A stretch of 41,383 nt of DNA from Bacteriovoracaceae bacterium (GCA_028101965.1 JAOHMI010000014.1:1-41383); one strand, 5' to 3'; positions 9,888 through 19,619 are shown, counted from the first letter of the stretch. Notes: generated by a model from the letters alone, not told the origin. Program-made: numbers and translations.

Positions 9888-10964
9888 ATGGAAAAATATT
9901 ATACCCTCATGCTCATTCCCGACAAAGAGAAGAAAATCAAAAGTGTTAAGATACCTTCTTTTGTCTTCAAATCTCTGGCCTTCATCTCGGCTTGTTCCAT
10001 TTTGCTGGTCATAATCCTTGGATACGACTACTGGAAGATCCTCCAGCAAGTTTATGAGAACAAGCACCTTAGTTTAGAAAACCAGCAACTACGGGATCAA
10101 ATTCAAATATTCCAAATGAAAATGAATAATTTAATCGAAGATTTTGATCGAATTAATTCTATTGAACGAAAGCTTAGAACTATTTCTGGAGTAAAAAATC
10201 TAGAAGACAACGCAACCAAACCTTATATGGACCAAGACAAACCAGATGGGAAAAATGGAATTAAGCGCTCTCCAAACTCAATTAAAGACCTAAAAAACAT
10301 TGAGCTAAACATAAATAGTTTAACCAATGATGTGGACTATAAAAAGCTTAAAAATCTCTATACACAAAAGATCGCTAATTTCTTTGGTATTAAGCAAGAT
10401 TATTACTGGGCTAAAAACTGGTCACAATTAATTAAGCAAAGTTTTAACTTGAGCCATGATTTTGCTCTTTTTGACTTTAAATTTAACCGTTTAAAAAGTT
10501 TTTCCAGCGACCTTGAAATGAGAATAAACTCCTTGGACCAAGTCCTTTTGGACAAGCAGTCATTCCTCCGCTCAACTCCCACAATTTTGCCCACAAATGG
10601 CTGGATTACCAGTTATTATGGCCAGCGTTTTTCCCCTTATTCCGGTGTGTTAAAAATGCATGAAGGGATTGATGTGGGCGCTCCGTATGGTACAACTATT
10701 TTCGCACCCGCGGATGGTGTTGTGGTCTATTCTGGGCAAAAAGCCGGATTCGGAAAATTCGTCCAAATTGACCATGGCTATGGGATTGAGACAATTTATG
10801 CTCACTCTAAAGAATTATTGGTCAAGGCCGGAAATAAAATCAAACGTCGTGACCCCATCGCTCGTGTTGGCTCAACTGGCCACTCTACCGGACCTCACCT
10901 TCACTATGAAGTTCGAGTTAACGGAATAGCAGTTGATCCACTTTACTTTATTTTAGAAAACTAA
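9888..10964 (+). CDS. Membrane-anchored M23 (LytM) peptidase with coiled coil
   Basis: This 358-residue protein has a cytoplasmic N-terminus, one transmembrane segment (about residues 28-46), a periplasmic coiled coil (about 52-100), a less ordered middle and a C-terminal LytM domain. Zinc-ligand and catalytic residues are intact: HEGIDVG (H258, D262), AHS (H306) and HLHYE (H337, H339). That predicts an active endopeptidase cutting peptidoglycan cross-links. The layout resembles MepM-type cell-wall hydrolases. It could serve growth, division or, if the organism is predatory, wall remodelling; context does not decide. It lies 86 bases after the PP2C gene and 38 bases before secA. Confidence 0.9.
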   Translation: MEKYYTLMLIPDKEKKIKSVKIPSFVFKSLAFISACSILLVIILGYDYWKILQQVYENKHLSLENQQLRDQIQIFQMKMNNLIEDFDRINSIERKLRTISGVKNLEDNATKPYMDQDKPDGKNGIKRSPNSIKDLKNIELNINSLTNDVDYKKLKNLYTQKIANFFGIKQDYYWAKNWSQLIKQSFNLSHDFALFDFKFNRLKSFSSDLEMRINSLDQVLLDKQSFLRSTPTILPTNGWITSYYGQRFSPYSGVLKMHEGIDVGAPYGTTIFAPADGVVVYSGQKAGFGKFVQIDHGYGIETIYAHSKELLVKAGNKIKRRDPIARVGSTGHSTGPHLHYEVRVNGIAVDPLYFILEN

Positions 10965-11002
10965 AATTTAATCAAAAATTATATTTATAAGGAACTTTAG
11001 TA

Positions 11003-13555
11003 ATGTTGAACTCTCTCAAGAAAATCTTTGGCACCAAACAAGATCGTGACATCAAAGCGATCAAGCCCATGGTGCAAAATATAAATCAGCTTGAAGCAAA
11101 TATGCAAAAGCTTAGTGATGAGGAGCTACAAGCACAAACTCCAAAATTTCGAGAGAGAATCGAAAAAGGTGAAACACTTGATAGCTTATTGCCTGAAGTG
11201 TTTGCCACGGTTCGAGAAGCCAGTGTTCGAGTTCTCAAAATGAGACACTTTGATGTGCAAATTATGGGCGGAATTTTTCTTCACCGAGGAATAATCGCAG
11301 AAATGAAAACCGGTGAAGGGAAAACACTAACGGCGACTCTCCCTTTATACCTTCATGCCTTATCCGGAAAAGGTGCTCACTTAGTCACTGTTAACGATTA
11401 TTTGGCGGAGAGAGATGCTAATGAAATGGGTGTCCTCTATAACTTTCTCGGTTTAAGCGTTGGCTGTATTCTTGCCAATATGGATGATGAAGATCGAAAG
11501 CAAGCTTATATTTCAGATATCACTTATGGAACTAATAACGAATTTGCCTTCGATTATCTTCGAGACAATATGAAATTTGACCTCGATGACTACGTCCAAA
11601 GAGATCATAATTACTGTATTGTAGATGAAGTTGACTCAATTCTCATCGATGAGGCGCGGACTCCTCTTCTTATTTCAGGACCATCTGAAGGAAATACTGA
11701 TCTATATAACGTGGTAAACCGGTTAATTCCAAAACTTGAAGCTGACAAAGATTATAATGTGGATGAAAAGTCTCACACTGCAGTTTTAACAGATGACGGT
11801 GTCGTAAGAGTTCAAGATTTACTAAACGTACAGAATTTATTTGATGTGGCAAATATAGAACTCCTTCACCATGTGAACCAAGCCTTACGTGCTCACTCAT
11901 TATTTAAAGTTGATACTGATTATGTAGTAAAAGAAGGCAAGGTTATCATCGTTGACGAGTTTACTGGACGTTTAAAGGAAGGTTCACGTTGGTCTGATGG
12001 CCTCCATCAAGCAATCGAGGCAAAAGAAGGCGTGCCAATCAAATCAGAAAACCAAACTTTAGCCTCTATCACTTTTCAAAATTACTTCCGACTCTACTCA
12101 ATTCTGGCCGGGATGACAGGGACCGCGGATACAGAAGCAGAAGAATTTATGAAAATCTACAGCCTTGACGTTGTTGTAGTTCCCACTAACCTACCAATGG
12201 TTAGAGATGATCAAGCTGATGTGGTTTACGCCACCAAAGAAGGAAAATACGATGCCGTTGCAGCTTTAATTAAAGAAGCTACCGATGAAGGACAACCAGT
12301 TTTGGTTGGAACAATTTCCATTGAATCATCTGAGGAGCTCGCTAAAGCTCTTAATAAATATAAAGTAAAGCATGAGATTCTAAATGCGAAACAACACGCA
12401 CGTGAAGCAACCATTATTACAAATGCTGGTCAAAAAGGATCTGTTACCATCGCAACCAACATGGCCGGTCGGGGAACTGATATTAAGCTTTCAGAAGAAA
12501 CTAAAGCTTTAGGTGGTTTATTTATTATAGGAACAGAAAGACATGAGTCCCGGCGAATTGATAATCAGCTCCGAGGTCGTTCTGGACGTCAAGGGGATCC
12601 TGGCCGCTCTAAGTTTTTTATGTCTTTAGAAGATGATCTTATGCGAATTTTCGGATCAGATAAAATTAAAAACCTAATGACTAAAATGGGTCTTAAAGAT
12701 GATGAACCAATAGAGCACAAAATGATCTCTAATGCCATCGCGAAAGCTCAGAAAAAAGTTGAAAACCATAACTTTGATATTCGTAAGCATTTACTCGACT
12801 TTGATAATGTTATGAATGAACAGCGGAAAGTCATCTATAAGCTTCGTCGTGATATTCTCAATGATTTAGAAAACCACGAATTAGTTCTCGACTTCATCGA
12901 TGATCTATCTTTTCACTTAATGGAAACTTATCGTCCGGAAAAGAAAGTCTCCCTTAATGAATGGAATTGGGAAGAAATCAATTCTGGGTTTCATAATATT
13001 TTTAAACTAGATAAAGTCACTCTTTCGGTAAATGAGTGCTCTGAGAAATATAATTCAGATCTTTCTCACTATATTAAAGAAATCCTTATCACAAATCTTA
13101 AAGATAAATTTTCTAGTTATGATGAAGAACAAGTAAAATTGACTCTAAGAGAAGTCCTACTATCAACTTTTGATGCTGCTTGGAAAGACCATCTTCTTAA
13201 TATGGATCATTTAAAAGAAGGGATTAACTTACGATCTTACGGACAAAAAGATCCTTTGGTTGAATATAAAAGAGAAGCATTTGAACTTTATGAAGCGATG
13301 AGAACAAGAATTAAACAAACCGTTCTTGAAAGGCTTTTCCGAGTACGCATGTATACTCCAGAAGAAATTGATGAATTAAAGAGACAGCATGAAGAAATGC
13401 TTCAAGCTCAACTTGATGCCCATAAGCACCAGCAAGAGCTCAACCAGAAAGGTTCAAAAAAAGAACCTATCAAACGTGGGAAAGTAAAGGTTGGAAGAAA
13501 TGATCCTTGCCCATGCGGTTCTGGGAAAAAGTTTAAGCAGTGTCATGGGGCTTAG
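11003..13555 (+). CDS. secA: Preprotein translocase ATPase SecA
   Basis: This is full-length SecA, 850 residues. The N-terminal motor shows Walker [11 protein letters not shown] (101-110) and Walker B VDEVDS (207-212). Other family landmarks are [20 protein letters not shown] and the arginine-finger region [13 protein letters not shown]. The C-terminus carries the SecB/phospholipid-binding zinc motif [16 protein letters not shown]. SecA drives export of unfolded preproteins through SecYEG. ATG follows AAGGAA with eight bases of spacing. The gene ends against a strong hairpin and converges with a secreted-protein gene. No sign of transfer or damage is seen. Confidence 0.98.
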   Translation: MLNSLKKIFGTKQDRDIKAIKPMVQNINQLEANMQKLSDEELQAQTPKFRERIEKGETLDSLLPEVFATVREASVRVLKMRHFDVQIMGGIFLHRGIIAEMKTGEGKTLTATLPLYLHALSGKGAHLVTVNDYLAERDANEMGVLYNFLGLSVGCILANMDDEDRKQAYISDITYGTNNEFAFDYLRDNMKFDLDDYVQRDHNYCIVDEVDSILIDEARTPLLISGPSEGNTDLYNVVNRLIPKLEADKDYNVDEKSHTAVLTDDGVVRVQDLLNVQNLFDVANIELLHHVNQALRAHSLFKVDTDYVVKEGKVIIVDEFTGRLKEGSRWSDGLHQAIEAKEGVPIKSENQTLASITFQNYFRLYSILAGMTGTADTEAEEFMKIYSLDVVVVPTNLPMVRDDQADVVYATKEGKYDAVAALIKEATDEGQPVLVGTISIESSEELAKALNKYKVKHEILNAKQHAREATIITNAGQKGSVTIATNMAGRGTDIKLSEETKALGGLFIIGTERHESRRIDNQLRGRSGRQGDPGRSKFFMSLEDDLMRIFGSDKIKNLMTKMGLKDDEPIEHKMISNAIAKAQKKVENHNFDIRKHLLDFDNVMNEQRKVIYKLRRDILNDLENHELVLDFIDDLSFHLMETYRPEKKVSLNEWNWEEINSGFHNIFKLDKVTLSVNECSEKYNSDLSHYIKEILITNLKDKFSSYDEEQVKLTLREVLLSTFDAAWKDHLLNMDHLKEGINLRSYGQKDPLVEYKREAFELYEAMRTRIKQTVLERLFRVRMYTPEEIDELKRQHEEMLQAQLDAHKHQQELNQKGSKKEPIKRGKVKVGRNDPCPCGSGKKFKQCHGA

Positions 13556-13570
13556 ATAATTCAAATTCAA

Positions 13571-13621
13571 ATTCAAATTATAGATATTATAGTCTATAAC
13601 TCTAATATCTATAATTTGAAT
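13571..13621. terminator. Bidirectional terminator-like hairpin after secA
   Basis: Perfect 19-bp inverted repeat: left arm 13571-13589, right arm 13603-13621, with a 13-base loop. It sits between the convergent ends of secA and the gene at 13639. The stem is AT-rich with no U-tract of note, so efficiency is uncertain. The left arm is preceded by a short direct repeat of TCAAAT units (about 13561-13579). Confidence 0.6.
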
Positions 13622-13638
13622 CTAAGATAAATTAAAAT

Positions 13639-14301
13639 TTAAAAATCAAAACTAACTGCACACTTTGGTGCATCCTCAGATATCACTTTATAAGCTTTTG
13701 AAACAATGACGACCCTTCGCAAAAGACCTTCAAACTCATTTTTGATATGATCAAACTCTTCAATTTTCTTGCTCCAAAGACCCAACAATTTATCATATTG
13801 CTCTAGTTCCTCACTCATCCCAGGAAGATTCTCATCAAGCTTAGTATGACATTTAAAAACATAATATGACTCCCCATCATCTGATGAGAATTCAGAGCAA
13901 TAATTGTCTATTATATCTTTAATCTTATTCGCTCCAAGAAGAAGTTTCTTTTGAGTATCATAATCTTCATATCGAACTAAAGGTGATGTTATTTCTGGTA
14001 TGTAGTAAATTTCTTGATTTAATAGAAAAACATCCAATAGAGTAACGGCTTCTGTAATACTTTGATCATTGATAAAACAATCTTCAATTTTTTCTATATA
14101 AATTGAACTTTTACTCATTTCTGATCTATACTTTGCGTGTTTTTGACTGGCCACAAGTACTACTTCATGAGTTTTTACGTTGATCTCATGAAGAAATTTT
14201 TTTGAATCAGAGAGATGACTTATTTCATAATCTTTCAACTTGTCTTGTGAATATAAATTTATAGAAATAAGCCCTATTAGAAAAATAAATATATTGTTCA
14301 C
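13639..14301 (-). CDS. Secreted protein of unknown function
   Basis: This 220-residue protein is not recognised. It has a short signal peptide (MNNIFIFLIGLISINLYSQ) and a mature part rich in Asp, Glu and Lys, with four cysteines (near DCFIND, NYCSEF, FKCHTK and PKCAVS) that could form two disulfides in the periplasm. A helical region (EELEQYDKLLGLWSKKIEEF) may be a coiled coil. The start codon is GTG, placed six bases after AAAGGA, and that Shine-Dalgarno lies in the arm of a small hairpin (14308-14330). The next gene upstream also encodes an exported protein, but each appears to have its own promoter. Confidence 0.7.
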   Translation of the reverse strand: MNNIFIFLIGLISINLYSQDKLKDYEISHLSDSKKFLHEINVKTHEVVLVASQKHAKYRSEMSKSSIYIEKIEDCFINDQSITEAVTLLDVFLLNQEIYYIPEITSPLVRYEDYDTQKKLLLGANKIKDIIDNYCSEFSSDDGESYYVFKCHTKLDENLPGMSEELEQYDKLLGLWSKKIEEFDHIKNEFEGLLRRVVIVSKAYKVISEDAPKCAVSFDF

Positions 14302-14307
14302 TTTCTA

Positions 14308-14330
14308 TCCTTTAATTGTAATTTAAAGGA
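14308..14330 (-). promoter_or_regulatory. Hairpin that could sequester the Shine-Dalgarno of the 13639 gene
   Basis: Perfect 8-base arms TCCTTTAA and TTAAAGGA flank a 7-base loop. Read on the minus strand, the downstream arm contains AAAGGA, the Shine-Dalgarno for the GTG start at 14301. The stem would block ribosome binding when formed. Confidence 0.4.
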
Positions 14331-14335
14331 ATACT

Positions 14336-14362
14336 ATTATAGGTGTAGGACAATTCAATCAA
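14336..14362 (-). promoter_or_regulatory. Sigma70-like promoter for the 13639 gene
   Basis: On the minus strand TTGATT (14362-14357) is followed after 15 bases by a perfect TATAAT (14341-14336). Transcription would begin close to 14329, at the foot of the Shine-Dalgarno hairpin, which supports the two being one regulatory unit. The spacer is shorter than the optimal 17. Confidence 0.4.
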
Positions 14363-14393
14363 TACTGAAATGTTTATAAAAACAATTTATCAA

Positions 14394-15119
14394 TCAACAA
14401 AAAACTCGTCTTAATATTACATAATAGTGATAGTCTAGCGCTACTCCCTGTCTGGACTTACACATAATTGATTTCTGATTGCAATGCTTAGAGCTAGGAT
14501 TAAAAGGTCGATTTTTATACTCATCATCTAAGCCCATTACATGAGCAAATTCATGTGCATGAGTATTGCGAGAATTCTTCAAACTCCAACGCCAAAAATA
14601 AGGCCCTCGAGAGTGTCTTGAGACTATTTTAGTTTTAACATGCTTTTTTTCTTCAGTAATTCCAAACTCAAACTTAACGGGAAAAGTAAATTTCTGACTA
14701 TGTCCAAAGTACCTGGCAGCTGAGTCAAATTTAACTTGTAACTTTTTTAAATCATCGCGACTAACTCTCTTTAGGTTCTTCACCCTAATATCTGCTTGAA
14801 CAGTTAAAGTATCTTTTTCCCAATAAACTTTGTATAAATATTTGCCTGGAACAAAACCTAGGTAGCGAATTCTTCCTTTTATCACCTTAGGATTATTTCG
14901 AGTATATTTTTTAGAAAAATATCGATCGAGCTTCTTAATATATTTTGGGTGAGGTGCACATTTTTTAGAATCACGTTTTAAGTGTTTTTCTACATATTTT
15001 GAGTAAAGTGGATCAATTTGATGATAATAATTCTTTACCACCTTAATTTTCTCTTTATAACTTGAATAGGCTAAATTGCTCACTAGAAGCAAAAAAATTA
15101 AAATTGAATAGTTTGACAT
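14394..15119 (-). CDS. Small exported metzincin-like zinc protease
   Basis: The likely start is the ATG at 15119, just after GGGAGGG, not an upstream in-frame codon at 15161; this gives 241 residues. A signal peptide (MSNYSILIFLLLVSNLAYS) directs export. The zinc motif HEFAHVMGLDD (H189, E190, H193, D199) has the metzincin HExxHxxGxxD spacing, with Asp as third ligand as in snapalysin-type enzymes. SIM at 218-220 fits a Met-turn. The Cys at 53, 213, 220 and 241 may form disulfides. A perfect -10 TATAAT lies at 15143-15138 on the minus strand. An extracellular or periplasmic peptidase is expected; a role in host or prey degradation is inference. Confidence 0.8.
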   Translation of the reverse strand: MSNYSILIFLLLVSNLAYSSYKEKIKVVKNYYHQIDPLYSKYVEKHLKRDSKKCAPHPKYIKKLDRYFSKKYTRNNPKVIKGRIRYLGFVPGKYLYKVYWEKDTLTVQADIRVKNLKRVSRDDLKKLQVKFDSAARYFGHSQKFTFPVKFEFGITEEKKHVKTKIVSRHSRGPYFWRWSLKNSRNTHAHEFAHVMGLDDEYKNRPFNPSSKHCNQKSIMCKSRQGVALDYHYYVILRRVFC

Positions 15120-15250
15120 GGATTCCCTCCCTTCATAATTATAAGAAAGGAAGGTGTGCAAACTGTAAAGGGGAAAAAGACTCTCCTCTATTTCCCTGAA
15201 GATAAGAACTTTTTACATTGACAGTCTAAAAAAATCTCACTTATCTTCTT

Positions 15251-17377
15251 TTAAGAAGCCATTTTCTCGGAAGATTTTTCTTCTAAGACCTTCTGAGCAT
15301 AACTAAATTTTTTAAATTTCAATTTGAAAGTTGATCCTTCTCCTTCCACTGAATCACATATAATAGATCCATCAAACTTCTCTAATTCTTCTTTTATGGC
15401 AGCAAGTCCGACTCCTCGACCAGACAAATCAGTCACTTTATCTGCGGTAGAGAATTCATCTTTAAAGATCATATTTATTAAATCATTCTTACCTTCAGGA
15501 ATTGGTAAATTCTTCTCAGTTAACTTAGATTTAATTTTTTCTAAATCTATTCCATTTCCATCATCTTTAAATTCTAAATTATAAAATTTCTCATCTTCGC
15601 TCATGGTAATTTTCAGATTTCCATTAGCTTCTTTCCCAATCATTTCTCTAATATCAGGAGTTTCGATCCCATGGTCAACGACATTTTTAACGAGATGAAG
15701 AAGAGATTTAAATAAATCATTATAGACATATGAAATGATTTTCGAATCAGACACAAACTGAATAGGGTTTAGCTCTTTCATTAACTTCTCCCCAGTTTTT
15801 AAATAAGCTTCATTTAACCAATTAAACTCATCTTCTAAGTTTGTCATCATTAGGTTATCCAGTTTAGCTACTAAATCATAATTTGAAGAGACCTGCCCAA
15901 TATCTTTTATTGTTTCATTTAATTCTTCTAATTTAATTTCGATAACTTTTCGATTTTTATCAATTTTTAGAATTTTATTATTTTCTTCTATAAAGCTATT
16001 TAGTCCCGTTTCTATTTTGGATATGCATTGATTCAGTAATTCTTCTGAAAAACCTTGCTCAATAAATTCCGACTCACAATCATGACACAATTGAGAAAGA
16101 TCCTTTAAATCGAGATACGCTAAGGCACCTTTTAATGTATGAAGTATTCGTTTAACAGATACTTCTTTAATATGAGTAACTTTTAAACTTTCCACTAAAT
16201 CAAAACACTCCATAAAGTCTGACTTCGCGGAAAGAATTTTGACCAAGGCTTGATTTTTAACTATTTCTTGATTTTTTTGATCTTCAAACAACTTTCTTTC
16301 TGTAATATCTGAAAATACTAAGAGCAGACTAGTTAGATTATCACCCTCATAAATTGGACCATACTCAATCGTAATATATTTTTGGTTTAAGTTTAATTCT
16401 GAAGGTAGAAGAGAAAAAAGAGAATCAAGCGGAATCGCTTCCTCTTTAATCATGCCTAATAATTCTTCCCAATCAGTTTTTGTATCTAATAAAACATCCT
16501 TAATATTTTTCCCGGAGATGTCTGTCTGTAGAATTTTCTTGCAGGCTTCAGAAATATTTCCAACAAAGTTCCCTTCAAAATCAACTGCGACGAGACCTTG
16601 ATCAACTGAGTTTAGAATAAGTTCCATGCTCTTTTTTTCTTTATCCAGTTCAGCAGTTCTATCTTTAACCTTCTCTTCTTCAATTGACTTTTGAAACTCA
16701 ACTTCAGCGTAACTTTCAGCAGTAATCTTCATTTCTTGCATTGATCGCAAGCAAGCATAGACAAGAAAAAAATCTTCAAACACAACCCAAGCAGCATGCT
16801 CTAACCATCTCCATTGAGACGGATGAGCTATACCAAACACAGAAAGTGGAAACCAAACACCCCTAACTAAATGATCAATTGCCACTACAGCAGTTCCAAC
16901 CAGTAAGACTTTGACATCACGATAAAAAGCAAAGAAAGCTAATGAACCAAATACATGAAAATGTGTATCAATTCGACCACCAGTTAAATGAATGATCATA
17001 GCAGAGAACAGCCCCTGACAAATAACATTAACATACCTATTTAAAGTTCCACCCGGATTATAAAGATAGAGCATAAAGGGAGCTAAGGTGAGAGCTCCTC
17101 CAAAATAGATGGCCATATAGACATGAAAGTGAAGCTTCTCGGTAGTACCTATATATGTCATTGGAGTGATTGCATAGGCAATAAAAATACAAAACGCCCA
17201 TTGTATAAACATGAGAAGAACAAAAACTTTATCACAATCTTCCACTAACTTTTGATACTCATCTTTAAATTTAGATTCTTTTATCTTGATAATTTCTGGA
17301 TTTGTATTTGTTTTTCGTTTATGAAACCTGAAAAAATCTAAATAAAAAAGGTTCTTGATTGATGATGGCAATTTCAT
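15251..17377 (-). CDS. Membrane sensor histidine kinase of CheA-like type (TM-PAS-Hpt-HATPase)
   Basis: The best start is the ATG at 17377, six bases after GGAG, rather than a TTG at 17389; this gives 708 residues. Residues 50-212 form about six membrane helices including the motif DTHFHVFGSLAFFAFYRD. A coiled coil (220-255) leads to a PAS domain (250-362). An Hpt-like helical bundle has phospho-acceptor H413 in ILHTLKGA. The HATPase domain has an N box HLVKNVVDHGIE (561-572), DDGNGI (605-610) and SGRGVGL (652-658). This is CheA-type catalysis without the CheY-binding P2 and the CheW-binding regulatory domain. No response regulator lies nearby. The CxC thioredoxin-like gene sits 23 bases upstream and is probably co-transcribed. 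Confidence 0.85.
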   Translation of the reverse strand: MKLPSSIKNLFYLDFFRFHKRKTNTNPEIIKIKESKFKDEYQKLVEDCDKVFVLLMFIQWAFCIFIAYAITPMTYIGTTEKLHFHVYMAIYFGGALTLAPFMLYLYNPGGTLNRYVNVICQGLFSAMIIHLTGGRIDTHFHVFGSLAFFAFYRDVKVLLVGTAVVAIDHLVRGVWFPLSVFGIAHPSQWRWLEHAAWVVFEDFFLVYACLRSMQEMKITAESYAEVEFQKSIEEEKVKDRTAELDKEKKSMELILNSVDQGLVAVDFEGNFVGNISEACKKILQTDISGKNIKDVLLDTKTDWEELLGMIKEEAIPLDSLFSLLPSELNLNQKYITIEYGPIYEGDNLTSLLLVFSDITERKLFEDQKNQEIVKNQALVKILSAKSDFMECFDLVESLKVTHIKEVSVKRILHTLKGALAYLDLKDLSQLCHDCESEFIEQGFSEELLNQCISKIETGLNSFIEENNKILKIDKNRKVIEIKLEELNETIKDIGQVSSNYDLVAKLDNLMMTNLEDEFNWLNEAYLKTGEKLMKELNPIQFVSDSKIISYVYNDLFKSLLHLVKNVVDHGIETPDIREMIGKEANGNLKITMSEDEKFYNLEFKDDGNGIDLEKIKSKLTEKNLPIPEGKNDLINMIFKDEFSTADKVTDLSGRGVGLAAIKEELEKFDGSIICDSVEGEGSTFKLKFKKFSYAQKVLEEKSSEKMAS

Positions 17378-17400
17378 TCCAAACTCCAATTAGTTAATAA

Positions 17401-18018
17401 TTATTTATTCACTATAGTTTTATTTAAATTATCGCAGCCAAAGACATCTACATCCTTACTAGCAAGCCCACGCTTATTTAAAGTATTGATAATAAAATCT
17501 TCGCCTTGATTGTACCCAATATGACCACGAGAATCCGTAATTCCTCCATTAAACAAGAGATCCTTTGAGGGGGAAAATAAAAATGCTTGGCCACTTGTTT
17601 TAGCATCAAACCTTTTAAATTCTTCAGAACTTTGATCAAAAATCAACTGAATACTTCCCGCTTCTTTGACTTCTTTGACCAATGCCGAATTTATCCATTC
17701 TTTTTCTTTTTCTTTAGGCATCGTAAAAATAATTTTCGAATCTAAATTATCATGTTTAATTTCAGATAAAATTTCTTTAAAATGAAAAAGACTTGCCTTG
17801 GAGCAAGTACACTCAGGGTGAAGAAACATGACGAGGTTATATTTACCAGGATTAAATTTAAGAGAAGATTCATTGGGCCAAGAAGATTTTAATTGGCTTT
17901 TCTCTCCTGATCCTAAGGAGTATTCATAAGTAATCACTAGCCCAGAAATTATTCCGATTGACCAAATACAAATAAAAATGAATTGAGTAGTTACCGACTT
18001 ATTTACTTTTATTTGCAT
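17401..18018 (-). CDS. Membrane-anchored thioredoxin-fold protein with CxC motif
   Basis: This 205-residue protein has one N-terminal membrane anchor (residues 11-30) and a periplasmic domain that starts with a thioredoxin-like strand and redox site, MFLHPECTCSKASL (C70, C72). The SGQAFLFSPS stretch sits where thioredoxin folds carry the cis-Pro strand. The CxC spacing differs from the usual CxxC. Proteins of this kind have been annotated as RedB in some predatory or gliding bacteria; I recall this only loosely. The start codon has no visible Shine-Dalgarno and lies in the loop of a strong hairpin. The downstream kinase gene follows after 23 bases, so the protein may feed redox information to it. 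Confidence 0.75.
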   Translation of the reverse strand: MQIKVNKSVTTQFIFICIWSIGIISGLVITYEYSLGSGEKSQLKSSWPNESSLKFNPGKYNLVMFLHPECTCSKASLFHFKEILSEIKHDNLDSKIIFTMPKEKEKEWINSALVKEVKEAGSIQLIFDQSSEEFKRFDAKTSGQAFLFSPSKDLLFNGGITDSRGHIGYNQGEDFIINTLNKRGLASKDVDVFGCDNLNKTIVNK

Positions 18019-18038
18019 GAGTAAACATGTCGGTAACT
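17989..18038 (-). promoter_or_regulatory. Strong hairpin with the start codon in its loop
   Basis: Arms 18021-18038 and 17989-18006 pair over 18 positions on the minus-strand RNA: 16 Watson-Crick pairs, one G-U and one mismatch, closing a 14-base loop (18007-18020). The ATG of the thioredoxin-like gene (18018-18016) is in the loop. No Shine-Dalgarno is seen upstream. The 3' arm is part of the coding sequence, so the symmetry is kept across a coding boundary. Confidence 0.65.
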
Positions 18039-18087
18039 TATCAGAAAATTTAAGAATTAAATGAGTTTATTAAATAATTTCAAATAA

Positions 18088-19551
18088 TTAGATATGTGTA
18101 ACTCCTAGTAAATTTGCAGAGACCCAGCCAGTAAAACTTTTTCCTGCTTGATCTGAAATTTTAACCTTCAACCACAACCACGATTCCCATAGATCATTGC
18201 CATCTTTATGACGATTCACTTGTGTGTAGTCTAGAAGATCAATAGTTTTAATTTCATCAATTTTAACATTAAAAATCATATTACCCATTTTCCCATCTTG
18301 AGGTATCATTCTAATATTTAGACTTTTATCGCTATTTCCGTTTATAGGATTAGCTGCTGATAATTTAATTCCTTCCAATTCTAAATTTTTTCTAGCCTTG
18401 GTTTTATCAAAGACAATTTTGACTCTCGACTCTTCATCTGAGTCCATTTGGACTGTTTTCTTTTCGCTATAAAGCTTTGCTGTTTTTGAAAGAAGCTCAT
18501 CAAAAGTTGTTTGCCGTTTAAAAGTTGTATACGTTTCATCTTCAAAGCCAGTTTCAGTGGTTGTCCCTGCATCAAGCCTAGAAAAAACAACTGATGTATA
18601 AAGACTTTCAATAACTAACTTATCTTCTCTTTCAAAGTTATTCATAATTAAAAAAGGAACATCACAATCACAGCCATTAGGATCTAGATCATAGGCTCTC
18701 TCATCTTTAGGCCCATAGACTCCTTGCTTTACTGCTGCAGCCCAACTATAAAGATTTTTCTCTTCAGAGTTTGGGTCAACTGCTTGAACGATAATTAAAT
18801 GCTTTCCGTTACTAAAACGATAGATTTTAGGATTGATTAAATTGGCCAATGTGGAATTAACTTTCTTTCCGTTAATTCGAGATTTTCTTAGATTTAACGA
18901 GAACTGAACTCTTTGTCTTGGATAGAATCGAAAGCGATACTTTACCAAATCCAATTTTTCTTCTTCATTTTCAAGTAAAGGCTGAATTGTATCATTTAGT
19001 GAAACAGCGGAGTATTGGCTTCCCCACTGTCCCTTAAAGAAACCAAACTCGTTTTTAGTGACTAACATTTCATTCATATTCTTTAGAGGATAAAAATCGA
19101 TGGCTTGTTCTTTTTTATAAGTCGTGATGATCATGACAGCTTCATCAAGAATATTGTAGTCCACTCGTTCGTCCTCTTTTTGATAGCACATATAAAAAGA
19201 TTTTTCTGACTTTAGTACTCTACCTTGTTGTGAGCGATGAAAGATCGATTTATTATAAATCCCATCTGCTAATTCAAATTCATGAAAGTTTATGCAAAAC
19301 AAATTAAAATCGAATGAATCATCACCCACATCAAAACTCACACCAAGTAAACCTGTTGAGTTATCCTCATTTGTTTCGTATATATTAAATCTCAAATTAG
19401 ACTTAGATAAAACATCTGGAGTAATTGTACCGTCGGCCACCTTAATGGTTTCTTCGCTTCCAGCGGATAGATAGTAGTTATCTGAGGTTTGGGTCTCTTG
19501 TCCAAAGCAAAATAAATTTATAAACAAGCACAATACACTTAATTTTTGCAT
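18088..19551 (-). CDS. Secreted protein of unknown function, possible SH3-like C-terminus
   Basis: This is a 487-residue protein with a signal peptide (MQKLSVLCLFINLFCFGQ). The mature part is beta-rich by residue pattern. Its last 60 residues (DLWESWLWLKVKISDQ... SFTGWVSANLLG) resemble the end of a bacterial SH3 domain, where a W-V pair follows a turn. Bacterial SH3 domains often bind peptidoglycan; here this is only suggestive. CDCDVPF in the middle may be a metal or disulfide site. ATG follows AAAGGAG with five bases of spacing, and a good promoter lies just upstream. It is divergent from the YbjQ-like gene. Confidence 0.7.
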   Translation of the reverse strand: MQKLSVLCLFINLFCFGQETQTSDNYYLSAGSEETIKVADGTITPDVLSKSNLRFNIYETNEDNSTGLLGVSFDVGDDSFDFNLFCINFHEFELADGIYNKSIFHRSQQGRVLKSEKSFYMCYQKEDERVDYNILDEAVMIITTYKKEQAIDFYPLKNMNEMLVTKNEFGFFKGQWGSQYSAVSLNDTIQPLLENEEEKLDLVKYRFRFYPRQRVQFSLNLRKSRINGKKVNSTLANLINPKIYRFSNGKHLIIVQAVDPNSEEKNLYSWAAAVKQGVYGPKDERAYDLDPNGCDCDVPFLIMNNFEREDKLVIESLYTSVVFSRLDAGTTTETGFEDETYTTFKRQTTFDELLSKTAKLYSEKKTVQMDSDEESRVKIVFDKTKARKNLELEGIKLSAANPINGNSDKSLNIRMIPQDGKMGNMIFNVKIDEIKTIDLLDYTQVNRHKDGNDLWESWLWLKVKISDQAGKSFTGWVSANLLGVTHI

Positions 19552-19591
19552 AACAACTCCTTTTAGTCGGTCTTTATAATTATTAAGCTGG

Positions 19592-19619
19592 AGTATAGAA
19601 AGTGCCCAACTCGAATCAA
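19592..19619 (-). promoter_or_regulatory. Sigma70-like promoter for the 18088-19551 gene
   Basis: On the minus strand TTGATT (19619-19614) is separated by 16 bases from TATACT (19597-19592). The predicted transcript would start about 35 bases before the ATG. Confidence 0.5.
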
